This document shows positions 1 through 5,363 of a stretch of 9,177 bases of DNA, piece after piece. The stretch is from positions 1 through 9,177 of the forward strand of contig CAKRYD010000045.1 of assembly GCA_934426255.1 (NCBI GenBank), given 5' to 3'. Position 1 is the stretch's first letter. Every line of letters starts with the position of its first letter. The translations under genes and the position numbers were made by a program. Source of the DNA: an uncultured Bacteroidaceae bacterium. Its GTDB lineage: Bacteria > Bacteroidota > Bacteroidia > Bacteroidales > Bacteroidaceae. The notes below the pieces were generated by a model that ran no database searches, was not told the DNA's origin, and worked only from the letters and a program-made list of their open reading frames with translations.

Positions 1-137
1 AAGAAGAGTATGGCACGCAGCAGGGTGCTTTTACCTACGCCTTGTGTGCCGATAAAATGCACGTTGCCGTCCAGTTTCACTTCTGCGTAGCGGATGTGTG
101 CGCTATTGATAAATACAATCTTACGCAATGCTCTCAT
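1..137 (-). CDS. SMC-like ATPase of a condensin/Wadjet-type system, N-terminus only (JetC/MksB-like)
   Basis: This is the first 45 codons of a gene that runs off the left edge. The reverse strand reads from an ATG at 137-135, which overlaps the TGA of the kite gene (ATGA), so the two are translationally coupled. Residues 30-38 read GTQGVGKST, a Walker A P-loop with the ATP-binding lysine at residue 36, followed by LLRAILFF. A P-loop this close to the N-terminus, after a short beta-rich lead with a lysine/aspartate turn (VKLDGNVHFIG), is typical of SMC/MukB/RecN-type ATPases, whose second half (Walker B, signature motif) lies far downstream after a long coiled coil. The position behind a kleisin and a kite gene fits the SMC subunit of an MksBEF or Wadjet complex, which loads on and extrudes DNA. 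The rest of the protein, and any nuclease gene after it, is outside the window. The ATPase call is firm; the exact subfamily is inferred from the neighbours. Confidence 0.8.
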   Translation of the reverse strand, partial: MRALRKIVFINSAHIRYAEVKLDGNVHFIGTQGVGKSTLLRAILF

Positions 138-676
138 TCCTGTTCTGTATCAATGATGGTTATACATTCTATGAGCTCCTCTATATAGTGGAAAGCTGCG
201 GTTACTTTGTAGGTGCCGTCCAGTTCGTTTTCCAGTTCCACGAAGCCCTGACGTTCCATATCGCTGATAAGTTTGTCCATCTTTTCATCGAGCGTTTTAA
301 GTTCTGTATAGAGGCTGCGTGCTTTTTCTTTGAGTTCGATGTCGCTCGAAAAAGATTCCAAAATGTTGGACTTGCGGAATGAGAATCCCGAACCGAACGA
401 TTGGTTGAAGGTTTTCAGAAAGTCTATCCTGTCAATCCATGCTGCCAGCCGTTGCACTTTGTCGGCAAGTTCCACTTTGCTCTCTGTGCGTGAAAAGTAG
501 AAGTAGCCGTTGCCGCCCTCCAGCAGAAAGCCTATGCCTTTGTAATAGTCCTGATACTCCTGCATGTCATCTTCTATGGCATCGTATAGGTGTGCGCGTT
601 GCTGTGAGACGGAGTTCTGCGAAATAAATCCGCCTTTGCTCAGTATGTCGAATATTTCTTTTGTATAGCGTATCAT
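134..676 (-). CDS. Kite subunit of condensin-like complex (MksE/JetB-like)
   Basis: This 180-residue protein matches kite subunits (MukE, MksE, DUF4194/JetB) in size, layout and position. Kites are small tandem winged-helix proteins that bind the kleisin and regulate the SMC ATPase. Residues about 1-65 contain an N-terminal winged-helix-like part (MIRYTKEIFDILSKGGFIS, then YDAIEDDMQEYQDYYKGIGF) ending in an aromatic beta wing (GGNGYFYFSR). Residues about 66-105 are helical. Residues 106-180 hold a second helical/winged part (LDEKMDKLISDMERQGFVEL, then a beta turn LDGTYKVTAAF) and an acidic C-terminus. The ATG overlaps the TGA of the kleisin gene by 4 bases at 676-673, and its own TGA overlaps the start of the ATPase gene, the usual close coupling of these operons. 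No catalytic residues are expected. It is recognised from architecture and context, not from a database hit. Confidence 0.72.
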   Translation of the reverse strand: MIRYTKEIFDILSKGGFISQNSVSQQRAHLYDAIEDDMQEYQDYYKGIGFLLEGGNGYFYFSRTESKVELADKVQRLAAWIDRIDFLKTFNQSFGSGFSFRKSNILESFSSDIELKEKARSLYTELKTLDEKMDKLISDMERQGFVELENELDGTYKVTAAFHYIEELIECITIIDTEQE

Positions 677-1491
677 GGTCTTGATATTTTGGGGTAAATC
701 AATGGATATTCGATGCCGGTGCTTTGACGGTAATCTTCACTGATATGGAGCTCGTCAAGGTATTGTGTTGCAATCTGACAAAACAGCACCAGTTTGTCTT
801 CATCGTCCATGGGCTTGTGGTAGCCTGAGTAGTTCATTACGAAATGAAACAGGTTATCGCCTGAAGCGATAAAGGCATTTTTCACTTCGTCCACGTCGAT
901 GATCTGGATTGTCTGCTGCTGTTCCCTGAGTTCGTCTTGGGTGAGCGGTTCGGCCAGATTGGCCTTCCTCAGTCGTCCATTGCCTTTTCCTTTGGCTGTA
1001 TTCCGGAGTATTTCAAGTGCTTCGTCCGAGTTGCGAAGCATTGAAAGCGACACTTTGAGGGGATATCTTGGCCGTGATTCCATCCATATGGGGTTTCTCG
1101 TTGCCATCTTTGCCTTGATGTCGGTGTTTGTGTCAAGGAGCAACTGGTCTTTCAGGTACTTCAGTTTCTGTACCTTTTCAAGCAATCGATTCTGGTATTC
1201 TATGAGGTTGAGGTAGTTGATTATCTGACGATCAAGTTCCAACAGGTTGTGATATACATCGCGTAGCTGCAGTTTCACGTCTGTCACCTCTTCTTTGAGC
1301 TGCACGTCCATGGCTACTGTGAAGAAGACTGATTGCTTGTCGTTGATTACTTTCTCGCACTCGTTGATGAGAGCTGCTATGTCTTTGCGCTTTTTGTCGA
1401 GGTGAACCAGCTTCTTTTTCTTTATGGTAAAGGTCGGCTCGTTCTTGTAGGTGTTGTCGATATTCCGCTTCAGGTCGATGACATTGCGCAA
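673..1491 (-). CDS. Kleisin-like subunit (JetA/MksF-like), middle and C-terminal part after an in-frame TGA
   Basis: This 272-codon open frame holds the larger part of a kleisin-like protein. Residues about 22-130 are charged and helical (KKKKLVHLDKKRKDIAALI, later LLELDRQIINYLNLIEYQN), matching the long helices kleisins lay against the SMC neck. The last 80 residues look like a C-terminal winged-helix part (DVDEVKNAFIASGDNLFHFV, then ATQYLDELHISEDYRQSTG). The only nearby start is a TTG at 1491; the first ATG in frame is 60 codons further in. The same frame stays open upstream for ten more codons (RILRNIALSS) until the TGA at 1524-1522, so this is most simply the continuation of the frame at 1893-1522 and not an independent gene. 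Its TGA overlaps the ATG of the kite gene. If it is expressed alone it lacks the N-terminal winged helix that kleisins use to bind the SMC neck. Confidence 0.65.
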   Translation of the reverse strand: MRNVIDLKRNIDNTYKNEPTFTIKKKKLVHLDKKRKDIAALINECEKVINDKQSVFFTVAMDVQLKEEVTDVKLQLRDVYHNLLELDRQIINYLNLIEYQNRLLEKVQKLKYLKDQLLLDTNTDIKAKMATRNPIWMESRPRYPLKVSLSMLRNSDEALEILRNTAKGKGNGRLRKANLAEPLTQDELREQQQTIQIIDVDEVKNAFIASGDNLFHFVMNYSGYHKPMDDEDKLVLFCQIATQYLDELHISEDYRQSTGIEYPLIYPKISRP

Positions 1492-1521
1492 TGAGCTGAG
1501 GGCTATGTTACGGAGTATGCG

Positions 1522-1893
1522 TCATACATCTTTTATATATCCATACTTGCGGTTGGGGTTGTTTTCGCTCAGGTAGTAGTCAATGGCGGCATTCAGATTG
1601 CTGATGCTTTCCTTTACACTGGCCACATTGATTTCTTCGTTTACCTCCAGTACCTCTTCGAAGAAGCGCAGGTAGGTGTCTTCCAACTCGATAAAGTCTC
1701 CGTTTTCACGGATTACTCCGTATCTGCCCAGGTATTTCAGGCTTTCGTCGTTCCTGGATGCCAGTTCGCGTGCCGATTCATAGCTGAATGAAATGTGCTT
1801 GCGGTTTTGAAACAGGCCGTTAAGCAGTTTTCGTTCTCTGTCGAGTGTGCGTATCAGTTCTTCGAGAGATTGAAAGTGTGTGTGCGTTTTCAT
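1522..1893 (-). CDS. Kleisin-like subunit (JetA/MksF-like), N-terminal part ending at an in-frame TGA
   Basis: The 123 codons from the ATG at 1893 encode a small helical and winged-helix domain. A helix at residues 7-28 (EELIRTLDRERKLLNGLF) leads into a winged helix at about 30-75 (ISFSYESARELASRNDES, then YLGRYGVIRENGDFIELED), followed by acidic helices (YLRFFEEVLEVNEEINVASV). This is the layout of the N-terminal winged-helix domain of MukF/JetA-type kleisins. Translation stops at a TGA at 1524-1522, directly after YGYIKDV, although the protein sense continues in the same frame. An ATG overlaps this TGA (1525-1523), but its frame closes after five codons, so the coupling used by the later genes of the operon does not rescue the second half. 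The 63-bp gap to the upstream glycosyltransferase gene shows no clear promoter or terminator. Confidence 0.65.
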   Translation of the reverse strand: MKTHTHFQSLEELIRTLDRERKLLNGLFQNRKHISFSYESARELASRNDESLKYLGRYGVIRENGDFIELEDTYLRFFEEVLEVNEEINVASVKESISNLNAAIDYYLSENNPNRKYGYIKDV

Positions 1894-1956
1894 TGCCTGG
1901 CATTGGGTAGGTTTTCTTTATTGAATTGTCTGTCTGCAGCTTGCGGCCGCTGTACT

Positions 1957-3159
1957 TTACGCGTTGTTGTTGCCGGTGAGGTGGTTGTAGAGTGCGATGT
2001 ATTTTTCGAATTGTCGGTTTTTGTCGAAGAGGGATTCGGCTCTTTTGCGGCAGTTTTGTGTGTAGGCTGCTTTTCCGTTGTTTTTGATTTGCATGATGGC
2101 TTCGGCTGTTTGCCGGATGTTGCCGGGTGGTACTATGATGCCGGTGTCGGGGGTTACGAGTTCGGGGCATGCGGTGGCGTTGTAGACGATGCAGGGGGTG
2201 CCGCAGGCCATGCCTTCGGCTGTGGTCATGCCGAATGTTTCCTGGTAAGACAGGTTGACTACGATGTCGGCTTCCGAGTAGGCTGTTGCGAGTTCGTCTA
2301 TCGAGTTGGTTTTCTCTACGCCTATGATGCCCGGAGGCAGTTGTCCTATTTGTTTGGGGGTGAGTCCTATGAGCTTTATGTCGATGTCGTCGGGGAGCTT
2401 TTTCCTCAGTTCGTAGAAGTCGTAGAGTCCTTTTTGCCGTGTCCATTTTACGGCGGTGCTCATTATGGTGAAGCGTTTGCCTTGGCGGCCGGTGTTTTTG
2501 GGTTGGAAGGCTGTCAGGTCTGTGCCGTTATAGATGGTGCAGATGTTGTATTTGCCGAGGAAGGATTGGCTCACCATGTTGCGCAGCCATTCGGATACGG
2601 TGACGATTGTCAGGTTTTTGCAGCCGGTGAAGTATTGTTTTTTCAGTTGGAAGTTTTCTTGTGAGTTGTCGCGATATGCACAGGGGTAGTCGTGCAATAT
2701 GGGGCAGTGGTGGCACTGTTCCCTCCACTTGTAGCATCCGGCCTCGGTGAAATGTGCGCAATGCCCTGTAAAGGCCCAGCAGTCGTGTTGCGTCCATACG
2801 ATGGGCGTGTCCAGGGTGTTGAGGTATTCAAAGAGCATCTTGTAGTTCAGATAGTAGCCGTGCAGCACGTGCAGGTGTATGATGTCGGGTTGCAGGTGCT
2901 GTATATATCTGATGAGCCGTTTTGTGGCTTTGTTGCTGCAAAGCCCGTGCCGGTCGGTCAGTCGGGTGTAGGCTACGTGCAGGTAGATGTCGAGGTTGTT
3001 TTCGAGTTTTATCAGTGACGACCGGCTTTGGCATCCCCACCGTCCGTAGGCGATGTGGCTTTCCCATCCGTTCCGGATGGCTACGTCGCCTATTTGGTTG
3101 ACTATTTTTCCCGTCGACCCGAAGTTACTCAGTACTGAGTTGATTTGCAGCAGTTTCAT
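1957..3159 (-). CDS. GT4-family (GT-B fold) glycosyltransferase
   Basis: This 400-residue protein is a retaining GT-B glycosyltransferase of the GT4 / 'group 1' type, transferring a sugar from a nucleotide-sugar donor in the cytoplasm, probably to a surface glycan or lipid-linked saccharide. Residues 1-20 start with a beta strand and glycine loop (LLQINSVLSNFGSTGKIV), as in acceptor-side Rossmann domains, and PDIIHLH at 91-97 is the usual second strand. The C-terminal domain has STAVKWTRQKG near 234-244 and the EX7E motif ETFGMTTAE with Glu307 and Glu315, followed by GMACGTP. Residues 127-160 contain six cysteines (127, 134, 142, 149, 152, 160), a pattern I associate with WcaC-like GT4 enzymes and a possible metal or disulfide site. 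The ATG is 9 bp after the stop of the CBM9-like gene, so the two are probably cotranscribed. Donor and acceptor cannot be told from the sequence. Confidence 0.9.
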   Translation of the reverse strand: MKLLQINSVLSNFGSTGKIVNQIGDVAIRNGWESHIAYGRWGCQSRSSLIKLENNLDIYLHVAYTRLTDRHGLCSNKATKRLIRYIQHLQPDIIHLHVLHGYYLNYKMLFEYLNTLDTPIVWTQHDCWAFTGHCAHFTEAGCYKWREQCHHCPILHDYPCAYRDNSQENFQLKKQYFTGCKNLTIVTVSEWLRNMVSQSFLGKYNICTIYNGTDLTAFQPKNTGRQGKRFTIMSTAVKWTRQKGLYDFYELRKKLPDDIDIKLIGLTPKQIGQLPPGIIGVEKTNSIDELATAYSEADIVVNLSYQETFGMTTAEGMACGTPCIVYNATACPELVTPDTGIIVPPGNIRQTAEAIMQIKNNGKAAYTQNCRKRAESLFDKNRQFEKYIALYNHLTGNNNA

Positions 3160-3168
3160 GGATGTGTG

Positions 3169-3864
3169 TCATTTCTGATGTGAAGTTGCCTCAAAGAGCA
3201 TTTCGGGCAGGTGGAAGTCGGCCTTCGTCCTATAGACGGGTAGCAGTGAGTACCATACAACCTTGCGTGGTGTGTCAAAGTCGGCGCGGAATACGCCCAT
3301 GTAGAATTTGTCCGTGTCTATGCCCAGTTTTTTCATTTCGGCCGTCGAGAGTCGTCCTGCCACGATATAGCTTTTCCGGTCGGAGGCCTTTGAGGTCTCT
3401 GTTTCGAGGGTGGAGAAGCTCCAGTTGTAGTCAAATTTGCGGTAGTATCCGGCCTTGTAGTCAAGGGTGTGGCCGTTGGGGTCGATTTCCATGCAATAGT
3501 AGACCGACATGTCGGCTGTGGCCGAGAGGAATATTTCGGCACGGTCTTCGCGGGCCACATCGAGCTTCTTTTTGAAGGGCCGTTTCAGGGTAAGCGTGGG
3601 GTCGTTCACTCGGAACTTGAAGTAAAAGTAGTTTTCCGAGAGGTAGCATTGAAAGCGTGTGTCGTCCTTGAGCTTGCTCCACGGTGCGTGAAAAGTCTGT
3701 TTCACAGCCACTTTCTTCCATACACCGTCGCTGATGATGCTGCCTTTGGCCGGCTCGGCCTTGCGGTGTTCTATGCTGAATTTTGGCTTGGCGGTCTGAG
3801 AGCTGAGCGGCAGTGAAAGTGCTGTCATGAGCACTATGAGGGGTAGCATGATGTTCATTGTCAT
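3169..3864 (-). CDS. Secreted carbohydrate-binding family 9-like (CBM9-like) protein
   Basis: This 231-residue protein begins with a signal peptide (hydrophobic core MLPLIVLMTALSLPL, cleavage likely after SSQTA near residue 25) and is therefore exported to the periplasm or cell surface. The mature part matches the CBM9-like domain common in Bacteroidetes: DGVWKKVAVKQTFHAPW at 46-62, a beta strand pair YFYFKFRVND at 79-88, the REDRAEIFLS element at 105-114, and YYCMEIDPNGHTLDY at 122-136 followed by YYRKFDYNWSF. Family members bind sugars or are fused to glycoside hydrolases; this one is a stand-alone domain with no visible catalytic module. The start could be Met1 (3864), Met3 (3858) or Met6, all compatible with the signal peptide. 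It is the first gene of the left-hand operon and is transcribed divergently from the DUF4838-like lipoprotein gene, suggesting a shared role in glycan handling (inference). Confidence 0.83.
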   Translation of the reverse strand: MTMNIMLPLIVLMTALSLPLSSQTAKPKFSIEHRKAEPAKGSIISDGVWKKVAVKQTFHAPWSKLKDDTRFQCYLSENYFYFKFRVNDPTLTLKRPFKKKLDVAREDRAEIFLSATADMSVYYCMEIDPNGHTLDYKAGYYRKFDYNWSFSTLETETSKASDRKSYIVAGRLSTAEMKKLGIDTDKFYMGVFRADFDTPRKVVWYSLLPVYRTKADFHLPEMLFEATSHQK

Positions 3865-3889
3865 GAATGATGTGAAGGGTTATTGATGA

Positions 3890-3920
3890 CGAAGTTACCG
3901 TTTTTTCATGACAGTTCAAA
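3890..3920 (-). promoter_or_regulatory. Bacteroidetes-type promoter of the CBM9-like / glycosyltransferase operon
   Basis: On the minus strand TTTG (3920-3917) is followed after exactly 19 bp by TAACTTCG (3897-3890), one mismatch from the Bacteroidetes -7 consensus TAnnTTTG. The -7 box is 25 bp upstream of the start codon at 3864, giving a short leader. It is the only convincing promoter seen for the left block and may also drive the condensin-like genes. Confidence 0.7.
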
Positions 3921-4020
3921 GGAAAAGCTCTGAAAAGTTGGCCGACTGCTCTTTGCAGAGTGCCGGCACGGTGGTTGTGATATGGCTTGGAGCTTCTTGC
4001 ATGTGGGCATGTCTTGTGTC

Positions 4021-4038
4021 GTGCTTCGGCCGAAGCAC
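4021..4038. promoter_or_regulatory. 18-bp perfect palindrome at the edge of the repeat array
   Basis: GTGCTTCGGCCGAAGCAC is identical to its reverse complement over all 18 bases. It contains the first CGGCCG core of the tandem array and lies between the two divergent promoters, about 100 bp from the -33 box on the left and 170 bp from that on the right. It could be a binding site for a dimeric regulator or a DNA/RNA cruciform. Later units keep only the inner 8-bp palindrome or less. Confidence 0.5.
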
Positions 4039-4132
4039 ACATGCACCTCGGCCGAAGCACACACGTATCTCGGCCGAAGCGCATGTGTATCTCGGCCGGA
4101 GCACGCATGTATCTCGGCCGAAGCACGTGAGC
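4027..4132. repeat. 22-bp tandem repeat array, about five units
   Basis: CGGCCG cores occur at 4027, 4049, 4071, 4093 and 4115, spaced exactly 22 bp. Each of the first four units is CGGCCG, then AA (GA in unit 4), then 12 bases of strictly alternating purine and pyrimidine, then CT. The 12-base parts are GCACACATGCAC, GCACACACGTAT, GCGCATGTGTAT and GCACGCATGTAT. All differences among these four units are transitions, so the purine-pyrimidine pattern is unchanged. The fifth unit decays after AAGCACGTG. The 22-bp spacing is close to two helical turns, so the cores face the same side of the DNA. The array sits between two divergent promoters. Whether it is an operator array, a Z-DNA-prone element or a dispersed intergenic repeat cannot be decided here. 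Confidence 0.85.
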
Positions 4133-4204
4133 TTTCAGGCACATTGCGGCAACAAAGGCCGCCGTTCCTGCTTGCAGAAGCTGCGCTTAAAACATGCGGA
4201 AGCC

Positions 4205-4235
4205 TTTGATATGTGCCTGCAAAATGCTAACTTTG
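4205..4235 (+). promoter_or_regulatory. Bacteroidetes-type promoter of the DUF4838-like lipoprotein gene
   Basis: TTTG (4205-4208), 19 bp, then TAACTTTG (4228-4235) is a perfect match to the Bacteroidetes housekeeping promoter. Transcription should start near 4242, leaving a leader of about 30 bases before the ATG at 4271. The 22-bp repeat array ends about 70 bp upstream of the -33 box. Confidence 0.82.
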
Positions 4236-4270
4236 AAGTTGAAACGATACACACGACAACTTGACATATT

Positions 4271-5308
4271 ATGAGAAAGAAGATCTATGCATGGATGCTC
4301 GCTGCAGCGTCCTGCCTGTTGTGGGGCTGTGCCGCCGAGGCTCCGTTTTTCAAGATGCGCGGCGTGGTGCTGGCTACCGAAGACCTTGAAACGGTCGACT
4401 GGCCGAGGCTGGCTCATGAAAACGGCATCAATACAATCGGAACGCATATCACGCCCGAACAGGTGCTGGCTTTTTGGGAGACCGATAAGGGCAAGCAGTT
4501 TCGCGACGGCTGCAAGAAGTATGGCATCAAGGTAGAGCACGAGCTCCATGCCATGAAGAGCCTGTTGCCCCGCAGCCTTTACATGCTGGATTCCACCATG
4601 TACAGGATGGACGAGAAGGGCCGCAGGGTGGCCGACTTCAACTGTTGTCCCAGTTCGTCGAGAGCCCTTGATACGATAGCTGCCAAGGCACTCTATTATG
4701 CGCGCAAGCTGCCGTCAGACAACCACCGCTATTACTATTGGCTGGACGACGGTGCGCCGGTTTGCCGGTGTGCATCCTGCTCACAGTATACACCTTCTGA
4801 GCAGGCTTTAATCATTGAAAACCACATTATCAAGGCTTTGCGCTCCTGGGACAGAAAGGCCATGCTGGCACATCTGGCCTATGTGTCTTCCTTGGAAGCT
4901 CCCCGGAAGGTAAAGCCTGCCGAGGGCATCTTCTTGGAGTTTGCGCCTTTTATAAGGGTGATGAACCGCGCGCTGACCGACACGACGGTGGTGAAAGAGG
5001 GAAAAGTCAACGCCCACAACCTCAAGTGCCTGCGCGACAATCTGGAGGTTTTTCCCGTCGAAACGGCTGTTGTGCTCGACTATTGGCTGGATGTTTCCAT
5101 GGCCAGTGCATGGAAAAAGCCTGCCGTCAGACTGCCTTGGTATCCCGAGGTGTTCAAGGCTGATGTTGAGACCTATGCAAAGTTGGGCATCCGCAACGTC
5201 ACAACGTTTGCCGTATATATGGACAGTGAATACTTCAAGAACTATCCCCAGACCGACGATATCAGGGACTACGGCGAAACCTTAAAGACTTACATGCCCC
5301 AAAAATGA
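4271..5308 (+). CDS. Lipoprotein with DUF4838-like (glycoside-hydrolase-type) fold
   Basis: This 345-residue protein starts with a lipoprotein signal (MRKKIYAWMLAAASCLLWGC, lipidated cysteine probably Cys20), so it is anchored in the periplasm or on the outer surface. The mature part reads like a single beta/alpha barrel: RGVVLATEDLETVDWPRLA at 30-48, NGINTIGTHI at 51-60, KYGIKVEHELHAM at 83-95, YYYWLDDG at 154-161. Directly after this comes CRCASC (Cys165, 167, 170) and SEQALIIENHIIKAL, a combination I associate with DUF4838, where a C-x-C-x-x-C type motif precedes a long helix. The stretch LAYVSSLEAPRKVKPAEGIFLEF (in two parts, 202-224) also fits. DUF4838 includes glycan-active enzymes (family GH163, endo-beta-N-acetylglucosaminidases), but those are larger, so this compact version may differ in activity. 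Asp159, Asp160 and Glu223 are candidate active-site residues (inference). It is divergent from the CBM9-like gene. Confidence 0.65.
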   Translation: MRKKIYAWMLAAASCLLWGCAAEAPFFKMRGVVLATEDLETVDWPRLAHENGINTIGTHITPEQVLAFWETDKGKQFRDGCKKYGIKVEHELHAMKSLLPRSLYMLDSTMYRMDEKGRRVADFNCCPSSSRALDTIAAKALYYARKLPSDNHRYYYWLDDGAPVCRCASCSQYTPSEQALIIENHIIKALRSWDRKAMLAHLAYVSSLEAPRKVKPAEGIFLEFAPFIRVMNRALTDTTVVKEGKVNAHNLKCLRDNLEVFPVETAVVLDYWLDVSMASAWKKPAVRLPWYPEVFKADVETYAKLGIRNVTTFAVYMDSEYFKNYPQTDDIRDYGETLKTYMPQK

Positions 5309-5337
5309 CAAGCCGCAGAAAGGCTTCTGCGGCTTGT
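5308..5337. terminator. Convergent hairpin terminator
   Basis: A perfect 13-bp stem (ACAAGCCGCAGAA pairing with TTCTGCGGCTTGT) with a 4-base loop lies between the convergent lipoprotein and rnz genes. On the minus strand the stem is followed by TCATTTTT, making it a good intrinsic terminator for rnz. On the plus strand there is no U tract, so it would act less well for the lipoprotein gene, whose stop codon overlaps the stem base and the A run. Confidence 0.8.
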
Positions 5338-5363
5338 ATGGCTGACGTGGCACGGTTGCCGGG

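Larger units (their letters stand above)
673..1893 (-). pseudogene. Whole kleisin gene (jetA/mksF-like), interrupted by one TGA codon
   Basis: The two halves described separately lie in one reading frame: 1893 and 1491 are a multiple of 3 apart and only the TGA at 1524-1522 separates them. Removing that stop gives one frame of 406 residues: an N-terminal winged helix, central helices and a C-terminal winged-helix part. That is a sensible kleisin length and architecture in front of a kite and an SMC gene. TGA ends neighbouring genes normally (kite, kleisin end, RNase Z), so the genome does not read it as a sense codon. The stop is followed by C (TGAC), a leaky context. A point mutation (for example CGA or TGG to TGA), a base-call error or readthrough are the options. 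A one-base insertion is also possible, because dropping the A after ATG at 1525-1523 would create a start in the second frame. Confidence 0.6.
3921..4204. other. Divergent intergenic region (spacer between two promoters)
   Basis: No credible gene lies here. Several frames are open on both strands across 3980-4140, but they are a by-product of the 22-bp repeat: 22 is not a multiple of 3, so the array cycles through all three frames and yields repeated pieces such as CASAE, LRPR and CFGR. Outside the array I see only a small hairpin at about 3949-3960 (CTCT, loop TTGC, AGAG). Confidence 0.6.

Noticed and set aside
1522..1524. Genome-wide reassignment of TGA as a sense codon.
   Set aside because: Neighbouring genes end at TGA in the expected places, including ATGA overlaps with the next gene, so TGA works as a stop here.
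1820..2446. A 208-codon minus-strand frame rich in Arg, His and Thr.
   Set aside because: It is an out-of-frame shadow of the GT4 and kleisin genes with biased low-complexity composition.
1795..2664. A 289-codon plus-strand frame.
   Set aside because: It lies antisense to the GT4 gene, whose GT-B motifs are clear; its translation is rich in Val, Cys, Gly and Phe as expected for a shadow frame.
4021..4132. A CRISPR-like pattern: a repeated core with variable sequence between copies.
   Set aside because: The period is only 22 bp, and the 'variable' parts are related to each other by transitions, so they are diverged repeat units and not spacers. No cas gene is present.
3461..4144. Open frames on both strands across the repeat array, up to 227 codons, with motifs such as LRPR and CASAE.
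   Set aside because: They arise because a 22-bp repeat without stops cycles through all frames. The longest overlaps the CBM9-like gene, and all cover its promoter.
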